Positions 21,596 through 34,134 of a stretch of DNA of 64,000 nucleotides are shown piece after piece. How positions within the stretch are numbered: the stretch's first letter is position 1; each line of letters opens with the position of its first letter. This DNA is from Protea cynaroides (Eukaryota; Streptophyta; Magnoliopsida; Proteales; Proteaceae), in assembly GCA_028583415.1 (NCBI GenBank), contig CM053275.1, forward strand, positions 9,487,208 through 9,551,207, given 5' to 3'. Both the position numbers and the translations under genes were made by a program. The notes under the pieces were generated by a model that ran no database searches, was not told the origin of the DNA, and saw only the letters and a program-made list of their open reading frames with translations.

Positions 21596-21834
21596 ATGAT
21601 AATGATCTAGCAGTGTCGTTTGTAAGGAATAACAGGATGTCAAGTACTTCTAAGCATATAAAAATCAAATATTTGATGGTAAAAGAGAAGATGACTGAAG
21701 GTTTGATCATGGTGGAGCACTTCTCGTCGGATCAGATGATTTTTTATCTTTTAACGAAGGTTTTGCCAGTGGGAGTCTTCAAAGGACATGTTCCAAGCAT
21801 TGGTGTTATTAGTTCTTTTGATGTGCTCAGTTAG
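21596..21834 (+). pseudogene. Ty1/copia RNase H C-terminus
   Basis: Short 3' end of a copia polyprotein. It shows the CDND/LAVSFVRNN segment, SKHIKIKYLMVKEKM, a conserved VEHFSSDQM stretch and LLTKVLPVGVFKGHV before the stop. These correspond to the last part of RNase H, where LTK(x)LP is diagnostic of copia. The upstream part is missing because LTR D abuts it. A GTGGGAGA purine tract follows the stop. The product would be non-functional. Confidence 0.75.
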
Positions 21835-22356
21835 TGGGAGATTTTTTACTTTTGGTTTCTATTTTCTTTTATTCATGTTGTTCAGACATAGTAATTTATG
21901 GTTTGAACGTTAATCATGATCATGTTTACATTAGCATTCATTTTTATTGCTATTGTTATTGTTTATTTGGCATATTATAGATACAAGGCAGTATTTAGCT
22001 AAAGTTTTAAGGCGGTGTCTAGCCAAAGTATAATATTATATTTTTAGATTATTTAAATACCATGTAGTGTTACCCATAAAGGTTTGGGGCAATTTTGATT
22101 ATAGGTTATTTAATCAAGTTTGGACTTGCATGAGAGTTTATTTTCATGCATTATCTCAGGGGACTCATGTGTTGAGTAGACCTCTGTTGTGGCTGACAGA
22201 AGGTTGTACACCGTATGGTGAGGTGTATTATCCATTGTTGCTTACATTGGTAGGCTTGATGGATGTTTTAAAGTTAGTGACAATTTTAGTGTGTTGGATT
22301 CTATGGCCACACTGACTGATGATGGTTTTGTAATTAATTTAGCCCAAGTGGGAGAT
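21835..22356 (+). other. Spacer between copia coding end and 3' LTR
   Basis: About 520 bp without a recognisable gene, T-rich, with repeated TTTAGC.AAAGT phrases near 21990-22030. It ends with AGCCCAAGTGGGAGAT, a good polypurine tract for the LTR that begins next. Confidence 0.5.
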
Positions 22357-22743
22357 TGTTGGATTTGTGGACTCCATTAATTACCTAAACTAATCATTTA
22401 GTGGGTCTGATTGATACGATAAAAATCGATTCAGTTGGTTCGCCACTGGTCTCAGATTGATAACCCTAATTCTATTTATGGGAAAAGAATTAAGGGTTAT
22501 GGCAGTATATTTATAAATACTAAATCAGAGTCCCACAGCCACAGTACGTAAAATATTTCTCTCTGCTCCCATTAGCAAGAGAACTAGGATATCCTCTAGA
22601 GGCTGTGGAAGACTGTGATCGAGGGATTGCGATCAAAGCTTGAAGACTAAAGGGAGATCAAACTACATAATGGGAATATGATTACTTTTAATGTTCCATT
22701 ACCATTGTATTTTATGAGATTTGTAGGCCATTAAATCCTAACA
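22357..22743 (+). mobile_element. 3' LTR of the copia element
   Basis: 387 bp, starting TGTTGGATTTG and ending AATCCTAACA. The ends are near inverted repeats of each other. The polypurine tract just upstream supports a 3' LTR. It is followed by the protease region of element H1, so this copia element probably inserted into H1. Confidence 0.75.
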
Positions 22744-24512
22744 CATCAACCTGTGTCTCTACCAACTGGACATATCCAATTACCCATCTCACAACCCATT
22801 CCTTATCTCCTTTGATCACTTTAAATAATGTATTGCATGTTCCTCTTTTTACATTCAATCTGCTTTCTATTAGCAAACTTACACATGATTTGAATTGTAT
22901 AGTAACTTTTTTTTCCTACCTTTTGTATCTTTCAAGCCTTGTCATCGAGGACAGTGATTGGTTTGGGACTCTTGCGTGAAGATCACTATCACTTCATTTC
23001 AACATACAAACCTATAGCTCTTTCAGTGAGTTCCATTCCTGCTACTATATGGCATTCATGTTTAGGTCATCTTTCTAATAGTTGTACAATTCCTTCCATT
23101 ACACATACTCATGATACATGTAATACCTATCCAATGGCCAAGCTAACTCATTTTTCATTTTCTCCGCCATTTACTCCAAGTGGCCCCTGCATTTTGCTTC
23201 CAAGCTCATCTTTCACTTTATTTTTTGGGGGGACTGTGTATTAACAGGTTGTCATATCATTAATCGACTTCCTAGTCGCATTTTGTCAAATAAATCACCG
23301 TACGAGCTTTTATTTGGTAAACCCCCTACCTATACATATTTTCGAGTATTTGGTTGTCTATGCTTTGTTCGAAATACTTCCCCTCATTCAACCAAATTTT
23401 CTTCTTGTTCTCATCAATGCATTTTTATTGGTTTCCCATCCAACCATAAAGGTTACAAATTGTATGACCTTTCTACAAAACTAGTCTTCATCAGTCGAGA
23501 TGTCCTATTTCATGAAAATATTTTTCTATATATTTTCTACTATATCAGAATCTAACCCAACTCCAGTTGTTCCTCTCCCAAATTCATCTCTTGAATTTTT
23601 TCCACAAGCCATGCTTAATCCTACTATGCTTCCCACTATGCAACCTACCATACACACTCCACCAACTCAGCCCAATATGCCCACTTCTCCCGCTCAGTCC
23701 ACTACACACCCACATATAATTGATACATGCACACATCCGAATGTCCCTAATTCCAATATGCATCCTACTATGACTGATATTTCTGCACAACCAAGTGTAA
23801 TTAAACCCATTGTGCCTACACAACCAAATGTGTCTGATCCTATTGTGAATGATATATCTACAAGACTTGTTCGCACTCGTCAGCCATTGGTTCTTTTACA
23901 TGATTTCATTTGTAATGTTGTCACACATTTGTCCCCTGCCAATCATTCTCCAGTTGTTTCAGGTATGAATCTTTACCCCATCTAATCATATTTTTCACTC
24001 TCAAGTTTTTCACCTTCCTATAATGCTTTATTCATGAACCTGTGTACTCAAGTTGAGCCCACTACATATACCCAGGTCCAAAAGGATTCATTATGGCAAA
24101 ATGCAATGGCTAATGAAATGCAGGCCTTAATTGATAATAAGACATGGACTCTTGAGCCGTTACCTCAAGACAAACACCCTATAGGATGTAAATGGGTGTT
24201 TAAGATTAAACACCATGCTGATGGCACCATTGTGAGGTATGAGGCCTGCCTAGTTGCTAAGGGTTACACCCAAATGGAGGGGTTGGACTACCATGATACA
24301 TTTGCTCTAGTAACAAAATTAGTAACAGTTCGATGTCTAATTTCCTTAGTAACATATAAGACCTGATCATTATTTCAATTAGATGTCAAGAATGCTTTTT
24401 TATATGGTGACTTACAAGAAGAGGTGTAAATGCTTCCACCACCCGGATATACTCATAATGGTGCTCCTATACCACATGGAATGACCTGCTGACTATGCAA
24501 GTCTTTATATGG
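22744..24512 (+). pseudogene. Copia element H1, protease to RT start (degenerate)
   Basis: Old copia polyprotein, read in several frames. Recognisable in order are the LPTGHIQLP protease end, the pre-integrase IWHSCLGHLSNS (histidine motif), and the integrase tail INRLPS..LSNKSPYELLFGKPPTY and FGCLCFVRN. A Pro/Thr-rich linker follows, and then the reverse transcriptase start WQNAMANEMQAL, WVFKIKHHADG and LVAKGYTQMEGLDY. The catalytic integrase core is deleted near 23200. Reading stops at CLCKSLYG, where element F is inserted with TSD TATGG. It continues at 34135. The lineage resembles Ale/Retrofit, with moderate confidence. Confidence 0.75.
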
Positions 24513-24949
24513 TGTTACGATAAACACAGCAAAAAAACGCAGGTAATGGCTATATGAAATTCTAATAAACAATAAAGAATAAAGACACGAGAAATTTACG
24601 TGGTTCGATCAATGTGATCTACATCCACGGACAAGAAGATATTTTCACTAGATCAATAAGAAGAAGAAGATTATAAAGTGCACCTTATAGAGTGACACGA
24701 ATACACAAGATTGCAACCAGCTTCAACATTGAACAAGAACCTTAGTGTAAGCACCCCATTTTTGCCATCCCAGCTAAACAAAGTCTGCTGGTGTGTGGAC
24801 AACAAAAGGAAGAAAGGTGATCGAAAGTTTGGATTCTTGACTGTGAACTTGAGGAAGTTTTCAATGGATCTGTGAATTTGAGGAAGTTTTCAATGGGTCC
24901 ACAGCAAGGTCATGGGTTATAATTTTGCATGGATGCGTAGGTCATAGAA

Positions 24950-25400
24950 TTATCTTCGAAACGAGACCAGAATTGCTCAATTTCGATATCAAATGAGGAA
25001 GATATGACCATTTTAGTCAGATGATACATATGAGGGAGGTTTATAAAATTATTATAAATAATCCTAGGGGCCTTCATGCAAATTATCTTAAGTTGGATTG
25101 TTTGAATTTCAAATCATCATATCTTGATCATCCGACATCGGATTCAGATGATTCCAAGACCATTATTCTTCATTCATGATGTTCTACAAAGTGGACGTAA
25201 AAAATCCCGGGTAGAAGTCACCAGTGGGTCTCATGCAAGCTTGCATGCAAAATTATCGTCAGAACTTCAAAGCTGCATATCTTTTCCGTTCTACATCGAC
25301 TTCAGGAGATTCCAGTTCCTATATTCCTCATTTTTAATGTTCTACAAAATGAATGCAAAAAAATTTGGAATAGAGGCCATCGAAAAATTCCATGCGGGAT
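24950..25400 (+). repeat. 158-bp array in G2, about two units
   Basis: The TCTACAAAGTGGACGTAAA core near 25183 and the TCTACAAAATGAATGCAAA core near 25341 are 158 bp apart. G1 and G3 have about two more units. Confidence 0.7.
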
Positions 25401-25660
25401 GACAGCGGAAATGACCCATGAAATGACAAGGAGAGAAAACCCAGTTAATTTCAATTAATCCAGTCAACTCAGATCAAGCCAGTTTTGGTCCAACCTAGCT
25501 CAACCCATATCAGTTTAACTCAGTCAACCTAAGTCAGTCTCAATCCGTTTCGAACTAGTTCATCCATGTGCATAGTATTTATATATTATATATATTGTAT
25601 ACTATACATATATGTATATTATTAAATATATGTGTATATAATATATATTATTATATATAA

Positions 25661-26070
25661 GAGATAAAATCTAAAAGTTCTTGGAGAAGAAAAAGGAAAG
25701 AGGAGAGAGAGGAGACGTGAAAGAGAAGGAGGCTTTAGGGTTGAGATGAAATCTAAAAGATCTTGGAGAAGAAAAAGGAAAGAGGAGAGAGAGGAGACGT
25801 GAAAGAGAAGGAGGCTTTAGGGTTGAGATGAAATCTAAAAGATCTTGGAGAAGAAAAAGGAAAGAGGAGAGAGAGGAGACGTAAAAGAGAAGGAGGCTTT
25901 AGGGTTGAGATGAAATCTAAAAGATCTTGGAGAAGAAAAAGGAAAGAGGAGAGAGAGAGACGTGAAAGAGAAGGAGGCTTTAGGGTTGAGATGAAATCTA
26001 AAAGATCTTGGAGAAGAAAAAGGAAAGAGGAGAGAGGGAGACGTGAAAGAGAAGGGGTTTTCTAGAAGAA
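25661..26070 (+). repeat. 82-bp purine-rich tandem array in G2, five units
   Basis: Units beginning GAGAT(G/A)AAATCTAAAAG start at 25661, 25743, 25825, 25907 and 25988. Each has AAGAAAAAGGAAAGAGGAG and GACGTGAAAGAGAAGGAGG. Units are almost identical, so expansion is recent. The array ends about 145 bp before the TATA box. Confidence 0.9.
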
Positions 26071-26214
26071 GAATGAGAAAAAGGAAAGAAAGGAAGAAGA
26101 AAAAACGTGAGAGAGGAAGAAAAGAAAGGAAAGAAGAAAAAATGGAGAGAAAAAAGATTTTCTAGAAAAAAGAAGAAAAGGAAAGAAGGATCTTCTAGAA
26201 AATGAGTGAAAAAT

Positions 26215-26222
26215 TATAAATA
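26215..26222 (+). promoter_or_regulatory. TATA box of LTR G2
   Basis: TATAAATA followed by GGAGAGAGGAGG, just after the purine array. G3 has the same at 63141. Confidence 0.55.
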
Positions 26223-28085
26223 GGAGAGAGGAGGGATCCTTTTCCAGACCAGAGAGAGAGGGAAACGTGGGTGAGAGAGAGAAACGTGAGTGAGAGAGAG
26301 AAAATGTGAGAGAGGAAGAAAGAAAGAGAGAGAAAAGAGAAAAGAAAGAAAAGAGAAGAAGAAAAGAGAGAAAGAGAAGAGAGAAAGAAGCAGAAGAGAG
26401 GAGAAGGAGGATTCACATTCAAAGAGGATTGATACAACCCCCAATCACCCTTCATCAACAGTTTCGCTCGATTTGAGCCCAAGGTTAGTACTCTAAACAA
26501 ATTTAGAGGTCGTTATAATGCCCGAATGCCAATTTTGCTTGAAAAAGGCTAATTTTCATGAAATCTCAATCATGAATGCTCTATTACAGGCTTGTTAATG
26601 TTAGGATGCCTATGTCTAACATTTTTCATGAATGATAATTTGTCTAAGCTATTCAATGATGAATTTTTTATTGATATACAATGATGTTTGATGTTTTTTG
26701 TAAATTTCATAAAGTGATTTTCTGATCTGAAAATTCCAGATTTAGGGTTCAAACTTAGGACGTACATCATATGTATTTTTTCTAAGATTTCGAAGCCCAA
26801 AATTTTATGGGAGTCTCTTTGCTATTATAGAAGACTACCCTAAAAAATTCGTTTCATTTTGAATTGGGGAAATATATCAAAAAATTTGTCTTTGGCATTG
26901 CTATTTTTCTTGGATGTAATGCAATCCTCCATCGGAAAGTCTCTAGACAAAGGCCTTATGACCATAATCAGAAAATCCACTTAACATGAACTTTTTAGAC
27001 ATGAAATTCTTCTAAAAAATGGAACTAGTTTCATATTTTTTCCATTTTTCGTTGAATTGATATCAATTTTTAAGTGCATAGTGCTTTGATTTCAGATCTG
27101 TCATGATGTGCTGATTTGCATGATTGAAAATAGTCATTTTTCACAAAGAAAATATACTGTTTTAACTTGTTTTTCTTGATGAAATTTTATATCAGACAGT
27201 TATCTACATAGATATATGTCTGTATTTAATTTTCATTAAGAATAGAATTTTATTTGGAATTTATGGTGCAACTAGTCAAAAATCTGGAACAGACCTGTCC
27301 AGTGTATTTGCCTATACTTGGGGAATATTTTCGACCTGCCTATGGTCTTTTTTAGGATTAGCTTTCTTGAGACAAAATGTTGGCCTCTGAGTCTTCTTTC
27401 CAGGGATATCTTTTAAAATTTTTTTGAGTAAGTACAGTGCCCTATGTGCCCATTTTGGTCCAGCCTGACAAAGCTGTCATCTTGCTACGTGTTCCATCAT
27501 GTTTTGATTGATTCTCATATGCTTTGGTTGTTTCTCACATGCCATATTTGATGCTATGCTATGTTCGGATGCTCGTATGCATACACTACTATAATTGGAA
27601 TGGTCACACTGCCATAATTGGAATAGTCACACTGCCATAATTGTAATGATCACGTTGCCATAATTGGAATAATCACATTGCCATGATTGGAATGCTACAC
27701 ATGCTTATTGCCATATTTGTCTACTACACTTGCTCACATATTACTGCCATGTTTGGATGCACACTTACCATGTTTGTATTGATTCACATGCTCACTTGCC
27801 ATTTTTGACTGATGTGTTGCTAAATTTGAATATATTTCCAACATGCTATATTTGGATGCTTACACTGCTATATTTAAGCTCACATTGCTTTGTTAGATTG
27901 TTTACATTGTACAACAACTAGGGCAAGATACACCCTAAGATGGAAAGAATTGAACAATTAGGGTAGTGAAACCCTAAAAATGAAAAGAATAATTAGGGCA
28001 AAATAAACCCTAGAATAAAGAGAATAATTAGGGTATGAAACCCTAAAAAATGAAAATCACAATGAAAAGGGATAGGAAACCCTAG
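26223..28085 (+). other. Downstream part of G2 without genes
   Basis: A GA-rich leader, then T-rich sequence with a CTTGAGACAAAATGTTGGCCTC phrase near 27368 (tandemly repeated in G3), ATAATTGGAAT..CACACTGCC short repeats near 27590-27690, and CCCTAAA-like phrases. No protein family is recognisable. Confidence 0.55.
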
Positions 28086-28089
28086 AAAC

Positions 28090-28460
28090 CTAAAAATGGA
28101 AACAATAAAAATGGTAGGAATTTAGGTCTCATCCCTAGATCCTATTGACAAAATTAGAAAGAATTTGGTACACATCCCAAATAAAAATGGTAGGAATTTA
28201 GGTCTCATCCCTAGATCCTATTAACAAAAATAGAAAGAATTTGGTACACATCCCAAATAAAAATGGTAGGAATTTAGGTCTCATCCCTAGATCCTATTGA
28301 CAAAAATAGAAAGAATTTGGTACACATCCCAAATAAAAATGGTAGGAATTTAGGTCTCATCCCTAGATCCTATTGACAAAGATAGAAAGAATTTGGTACA
28401 CATCCCAAATAAAAATGATAGGAATTTAGGTCTCATCCCTAGATCATATTGACAAAAATG
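28090..28460 (+). repeat. 76-bp tandem array in G2, five units
   Basis: The TAGGAATTTAGGTCTCATCC phrase starts near 28115, 28191, 28266, 28342 and 28419, a period of 75-77 bp. Units are nearly identical. Confidence 0.9.
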
Positions 28461-29643
28461 GAAGGATTTTGGTACACATTCCAAATCCGACTCTCACAAA
28501 TTTCGAACTACGTCGTACGTGATTTCTAGGGCAAACCCTAGAATACGTAGGCAATTTGGGAATCCCAAATACGGTACAAAGCCACCCAACAACCATACAT
28601 CCAGCATAAACTTCAACTTGAACAACAAAGAATCTAATTGAAGCAAATGCATAAATCACTTCCATAATCATTAATCACACAAACCCTTTCGAACTACATT
28701 TTTGGACTTGATTTCCAGGATTGGAATACGTAGGTAGTTTGAGATGTCTTACACGTCTCAGATTCAGTCCAAAACCGAACCATCTTTGGTTCGGTTCACT
28801 GTATAATATTGTACATTACATTTGCTTGTTTATTTACTTTAAAACATGATTGGCTGAACCCTAGGTTAGAACAACTTAGCAACGTGGTTTAGGACATCCC
28901 CCATTGAACCCTAGTCATCCAGTTGACCAAGCACAGTCAAAATTAGAATTTAAGGAAAGTTTAGGAGGCCGATATTGATCGGGCGGTTTGGGTGCCTAAC
29001 ACCTTCCCATAACCGTACCCTGAATACTTACCCGATCTCTTGCAGACCAAAGAACCGATACATTGGGTCACGAGTCAATAGAAGTCTTACCTTAGGGTGA
29101 GGCTATATTTTTCGAGGTCCTAGACCTTAATCTAGGTGGCGACTCCAACAGAACAAATCGATCTTCATCGATACGGGATACACATTTCCATCCCGAGGAG
29201 GATCATCGTCGATTTTCCATTGTCCTCACACTTAGTTGCTCTTCTTTTTTCTCTTCCTCTTATGTTTTGCGGCTAGGTCAGAAAAAAAATCCTTAACTAT
29301 TCCCTCTCCCACAATTATATTTATGGGAGAAAAGTAATTGAGGGAATAGGGAATCATTTTCCCACAACTTTTCTATTTTCTTTTTAATTAAAAAAGGAAG
29401 ATACGATATGGTTCATAATAACCATAAAATACCCAAATTTCAAGCCACAAAATAACAATCTCCACCTTGGCTTGAAAACCTCAAACCATCTAGAAGTCAA
29501 ACAATATCTCAAACATATCTCTAAGCTTACGTAAGCTAACTCGGTGTAAGAAACAAGAGATGTGAAAAAGAATTATTCACTTTAGAACCGAAACTAGTGA
29601 ACACCTCTCCTCTCGCCACCAATGCCCCAACAGGGGCTACTAA

Positions 29644-32600
29644 TTAAGTGCGAATGCCACCCAAATCCAAGCAATGCTTGAACTTGATTGCCATAACCGG
29701 TTTAGTCAACATATCCGTTGGATTGTCTGCAGTATTAACCTTCTTCACCGTGATGTTCCTTTCGGCAACTGCTTCACGAATGAAATGATATCTGACATCA
29801 ATATGTTTTGTCCTCTCATGATGTGTTTGGTTTTTTGTCAAATGTATCGCACTCTGATTGTCACAAAAGACAACTGAACTAGCTTCTTGCTGAAGCCCAA
29901 GCTCACTCATGAGATTCCTCAACCAAATGGCCTCCTTTACAGCTTCTGCTCTTGCCATGTACTCTGCCTCCGTAGTAGACAAAGCCACTGTCGACTGCAA
30001 GGTTGATTTCCAACTAATAGCTGAACCAGAAAGTGTAAAGACATAACCAGTCAAAGATCTCCTTTTATCAAGATCATTTGCAAAGTCAGAATCTACAAAA
30101 CCTACAATTGAGGTTCCCGAAGCACTGTAATCAAAGACTAAACCCAAATCTGAAGTACCTCTGAGATACCTCATAATCCACTTTACTGCCTGCCAATGTG
30201 CCTTCCCTGGCTGAGCCATGTATCTGCTCACTACACTGACTGCTTGTGCAATGTCTGGACAAGTGCAAACCATGGCATACATAATGCTACCAACTGCACT
30301 GGAGTACGGGATTCGAGACATCTCCTTCTTCTCGACTTCACTTTGAGGTGAGTCTTGAACTGAAAGCCTAAAGTGGGAAGCCAAAGGAGTAGCAACAGGT
30401 TTGGCCTTTTTCATCCCAAAATGCTCAAGCACCTTCTCAATATAACTCTTTTGTGAGAGATATAATTTTGTAATTTTTCTATCTCTCTGAATCTCCATCC
30501 CTAAGATCTTCTTCGCTGCACCAAGATCTTTCATCTCAAACTCATCACTGAGTTGTCTCTTTAAAACCTGAATATGTGACATGTTCTTTGCAGCAATGAG
30601 CATGTCATCTACATGTAACAAAAGATATACAAAAGAACCATCTCCCAACACCATGTAGTACACACAACTATCATAAGTAAATCTCGAGTACCCATGACTA
30701 AGCATAAAACTGTCAAACCTCTTGTACCACTGTCTTGGAGATTGCTTCAGGCCATATAAAGATTTTTTCAATCTACAAACATGATCTTCTTTACCTTCCA
30801 TGGAATATCCCTCTGGCTGAGACATGTAGATCGTCTCCTCAAGCTCACCATGCAGAAATGCAGTCTTGACATCAAGCTGCTCAAGCTCCAAATCATGTAG
30901 AGCAACCATGGCAAGCAACACACGAATAGAAGTATGCTTTACAACTGGAGAAAATACTTCATCATAGTCAATTCCCTCCTTTTGCTTATAGCCCTTAGCT
31001 ACTAACCGTGCTTTGTATCTAGCATCCTAAACCCCTAGGATCCCTTCCTTCCTCTTGAAAACCCATTTGCTTCCTATGACCCTATTACCCTTGGGTAATT
31101 TCACCAAGTCCAAAGTCTGATTTTTGTAAAGAGACTCAAGTTCTTTTATCATAGCAATGGCCCACTAGCCAGACTCAGCACAGGAGACAGCTTCAGAATA
31201 AGTGGATGGCTCCTGAATACCCATCTCTTCAGCTGCCGTGAGAGCATATGCCACTAACTCAGCATAGGCATATCTCTAAGGACGTCTAATTTGTCTCCTC
31301 TCCCTCCCACTAGCTATCGAATAAGGTTGTTCAGATTTTACCTCATCATCATCTGAACCTGAATCAAGTTGCTCATCTTTAGCTGTAGAAGTAACATCTG
31401 GAGATGACTTCTGAGAAGTCTCTCTCTCAAGCTCCACCTGAAGCTCCACCTCATCCATAGTCTTCTCTACATTACCTGTAGACTCAACAAAAACCTTCCC
31501 ATGATCAAGCATATATTTTTCATTAAAAGTAACATCTATACTAATAATAAACTTAGGGAAATCAGGTTCCAAACTCTACAAACGATATCCTTTAACACCA
31601 TTAGCATAACCAACAAATATGCTTTCTTAGCTCTAGGCTCAAGCTTACCATCTTTAACGTGATAATAAGCAGGACATCCAAATACCTTTAAATTTGAATA
31701 GTCACTAGGTTTACCTGACCATACCTCGTTTGGAGTCTTACATTCAATGGCAGTGGAAGGAGAATGATTCACCAAGTAGCAAGCCGTGTTAACAGCTTCA
31801 GTCCAAAAATCCTTTTTCAATCCAGAGTTAGAGAGCATACACCTAGCTCTCTCCATCAAGGTCTTGTTCATACGCTCTGCTACTCCATTCTGCTGAGGAG
31901 TGTGTCTGACCGTGCGATGCCGTACGATCCCTGAATCTGTACAAAATTTGTTAAAATCACCACTGCAAAACTCTAGACCATTATCTATTCTGAGACGTTT
32001 GATCTTCTTTCTGGTTTGATTCTCTACAAGAATTTTCCAATTCTTGAAACTTTCGAACAAATCACTTTTACGCTTGAGAAAATGAACCCAAACCTTTCTG
32101 GAATAATCATCAATAAATGTCAACAAAATAGAGAGCACCACCTTTGGATGGAACCTGAGCTGGTCCCCATAAATCCGAATGGATGTAGTCAAGTGTGCCC
32201 TTTGTTGTATGTGAACTAGTTGAGAAGCTGACTCGGGTTTGCTTCCCAAATACACAATGCTCACAGAAGTCAAGTGATGTCTTATGATCACCACAGAGCA
32301 AACCACGTTTACTTAGAATAGTCATACCTCTTTCACTCATGTGACCTAATCGCATATGCCACAAGTGAGTTGTGTCCTTGTTAGAGTCAGAAGATGATGA
32401 CACATCTGCAGAACCTGTCACAGTACTACCCTGCAGAACATAAAGGTTGTTTACTTTGTTACCTTCATCACAACCAACAAACCCTTCGAAACTTTATGAG
32501 CTCCACCTCCACCTGTGTAGGAACACCCAATAGAGTCTAAGGTACTCAAGGAAATAAGATTCTTCTCTAAGTCTGGGATGTGCCTCACATCTGTCAAAGT

Positions 32601-33628
32601 CCTCACTATCCCGTCATGATACTTGATGCGAACTGTACCAATACCAACTATTTTACAAACTGCGTTGTTTCCCATCAAGACTGAAGCACCCTCGATAGCC
32701 TTGTAGGTGGTGAACCAATCTTTATTTGGGCACATGTGATAAGACGCAACTGTATCCAAAATCCATTCCCTATCAGAACGGCCATCCAAGGGACATACGG
32801 TAAGAACATTCTCAGCAACATCAGTTTTATTAGCCTTTGCCACATTTGCAGAATCTGAAGCTTGACCCTGTTGATTTTCCTTCTTCTTAAGAGCATGACA
32901 TTCTGACTTGTAATGCCCTTTCTTGTGACAATAGTAGCACTCAACATTCTTCTTATCCAAGCCCGATCTGGACTTAGAACGATTACTTGATTTGCCTTTA
33001 CCACACTCCTTGGTCTTTGATCTACCTCTAACAAGCAAACCGTCAGCCTGATTTTTAATAATTTTTCCATTCAATTTTATTCTCAACTCAGCAAAATTCA
33101 AAGAGGCCTTCACATAATCTAAACTTATGGATTCTCTCCCATACAACATAGAGTTAACAAAATTTTCATACGAGTCAGGTAAGGAACACAATACAAAAGG
33201 GCTTGATCTTCATCCTCAAGTTTAATATCTAGATTTCTCATATCCATGATAATTTTATTAAATTCATCTAAGTGTTCTTGGATAGGCGTACCTTCTTTCA
33301 TCTTTAGAGTATAAAGACGTTGCTTCAAATACAACCTTGTTGTAAGAGATTTCTTCATGTAGAGACTTTCGAGCTTTGCCCACAACCCAATTGCTGTTTC
33401 TTCATCAGCAACTTCACGAAGCACCTTGTCAGAAAGTGACAATTGCAAGGCGATGTGAGCCTTCTCTTACATCTCTTCAATTTCGGCTTTAGTCATATCC
33501 TCCGAGTACTTTTCGTCAAGAGCCTTGGCCGTACTTTCACGCCGTAGCAAAGCTTTCATCTTTATTCTCCATAATCCAAAATTGTTTTGACCATCAAAAG
33601 GAGTCACCGATAATTTCATGGAAGCCAT
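29644..33628 (-). pseudogene. Gag-Pol polyprotein of element F, interrupted
   Basis: The ATG at 33626-33628 gives MASMKLS and a copia Gag with DKVLREV..TAIGLWAKLESLY, then a CCHC knuckle CYYCHKKGHYKSEC near 32950. Protease reads ILDTVASYHM, where DTG would be expected; copy 2 has DTG. Integrase has the LWHMRLGHMS histidine motif, IDDYSRKVW, an RIDNGLEF core and HTPQQNGVAERMN. Reverse transcriptase has DVKTAFLHGELEE, QPEGY and the catalytic LLLHVDDMLI. RNase H has FVDSDFAND, ALSTTEAEYMA and ADNPTDMLTK. Domain order is copia. Breaks include an in-frame TAA at 33467-33469 (shared with copy 2), frameshifts near 33190, 32465, 32300 and 31550, and stops near 31169 and 31028. Confidence 0.85.
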
Positions 33629-33661
33629 TACAAACACAAAGCCCTTGAAATCGAATCAAAA

Positions 33662-33672
33662 CTCTAATACCA
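33662..33672 (-). other. Primer-binding site of element F
   Basis: On the minus strand TGGTATTAGAG lies 3 bp inside the 5' LTR. It differs by one base from TGGTATCAGAG, the usual site for initiator methionine tRNA in plant copia elements. Confidence 0.7.
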
Positions 33673-33675
33673 GTT

Positions 33676-34129
33676 TGTTACGACAAACACAGCGGAAAAA
33701 CGCAGGTAATGGCAGTATGAAATTCTAATAAACAATAAAGAATAAAGACACGAGAAATTTACGTGGTTCGATCAATGTGATCTACATCCATGGACGAGAA
33801 GAGATTTTCACTATATCAATAAGAAGAAGAAGATTACAAGGTGCACCTTATAGAGTGACACGAATACACAAGATTGCAACCAGCTTCAATATTGAACAAG
33901 AACCTTAGTGGCTCTTCTATTTTCTCTTCCTCTTACGTTTTGTGGCTAGGTCAGAAAAAAATCCTTAACTATTCCCTCTCCCACAATTATATTTATGGGA
34001 GAAAAGTAATTGAGGGAATAAGGAATCCTTTTCCCACAACATTTCTATTTTCTTTTTAACTAAAAAAGGAAGATACGATATGGTCCATAATAACCATAAA
34101 AGACCCAAATTTCAAGCCACAAAATAACA
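33676..34129 (-). mobile_element. 5' LTR of element F (454 bp)
   Basis: Uninterrupted LTR from TGTTACGACAAAC to CACAAAATAACA on the plus strand. The next five bases, TATGG, are the target duplication. A near-identical copy is at 59338-59781. Confidence 0.9.
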
Positions 34130-34134
34130 TATGG

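Larger units (their letters stand above)
24746..29230 (+). mobile_element. Solo LTR G2 (4.49 kb)
   Basis: Same ends as G1 (TGTAAGCACCCC...GTCCTCACA), flanked by TSD CTTAG at 24741-24745 and 29231-29235. The intact site is visible in the right LTR of F (CCTTAGTGGCTC near 33903). It has the same internal order as G1, but the 158-bp array is shorter (about two units) and the purine block is a regular 82-bp array. The 76-bp array has five units. There is no coding region. Confidence 0.85.
24513..29457 (-). mobile_element. 3' LTR of element F, split by G2
   Basis: Two parts, 24513-24745 and 29231-29457, together about 455 bp, match the right LTR at 33676-34129 with scattered differences. Ends are TGTTACGA and AAAATAACA on the plus strand. 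A minus-strand purine tract CCAAGGTGGAGAT adjoins it at 29458. Confidence 0.9.
24513..34129 (-). mobile_element. Element F: Ty1/copia, Tork/TNT1-like, with both LTRs
   Basis: Complete structure on the minus strand: 5' LTR 33676-34129, primer site, gag-pol 29644-33628, purine tract, 3' LTR 24513-29457. The perfect 5-bp TSD TATGG lies at 24508-24512 and 34130-34134. Removing the element restores the host reading SLYGLKQASRQWF of H1. The left LTR is split by solo LTR G2. The coding region is broken, so this copy is non-autonomous. Confidence 0.9.

Noticed and set aside
23500..23985. 161-codon Pro/Thr/Met-rich frame
   Set aside because: It is the variable linker between integrase and reverse transcriptase of H1, not a separate gene.
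26195..26500. Leu/Ser/Phe-rich minus-strand frames in G2
   Set aside because: Artefact of the GA-rich leader and purine array.
32110..32421. Separate small genes within 29644-33628
   Set aside because: They are frame-shifted pieces of one copia polyprotein; copy 2 reads continuously over much of the same stretch.
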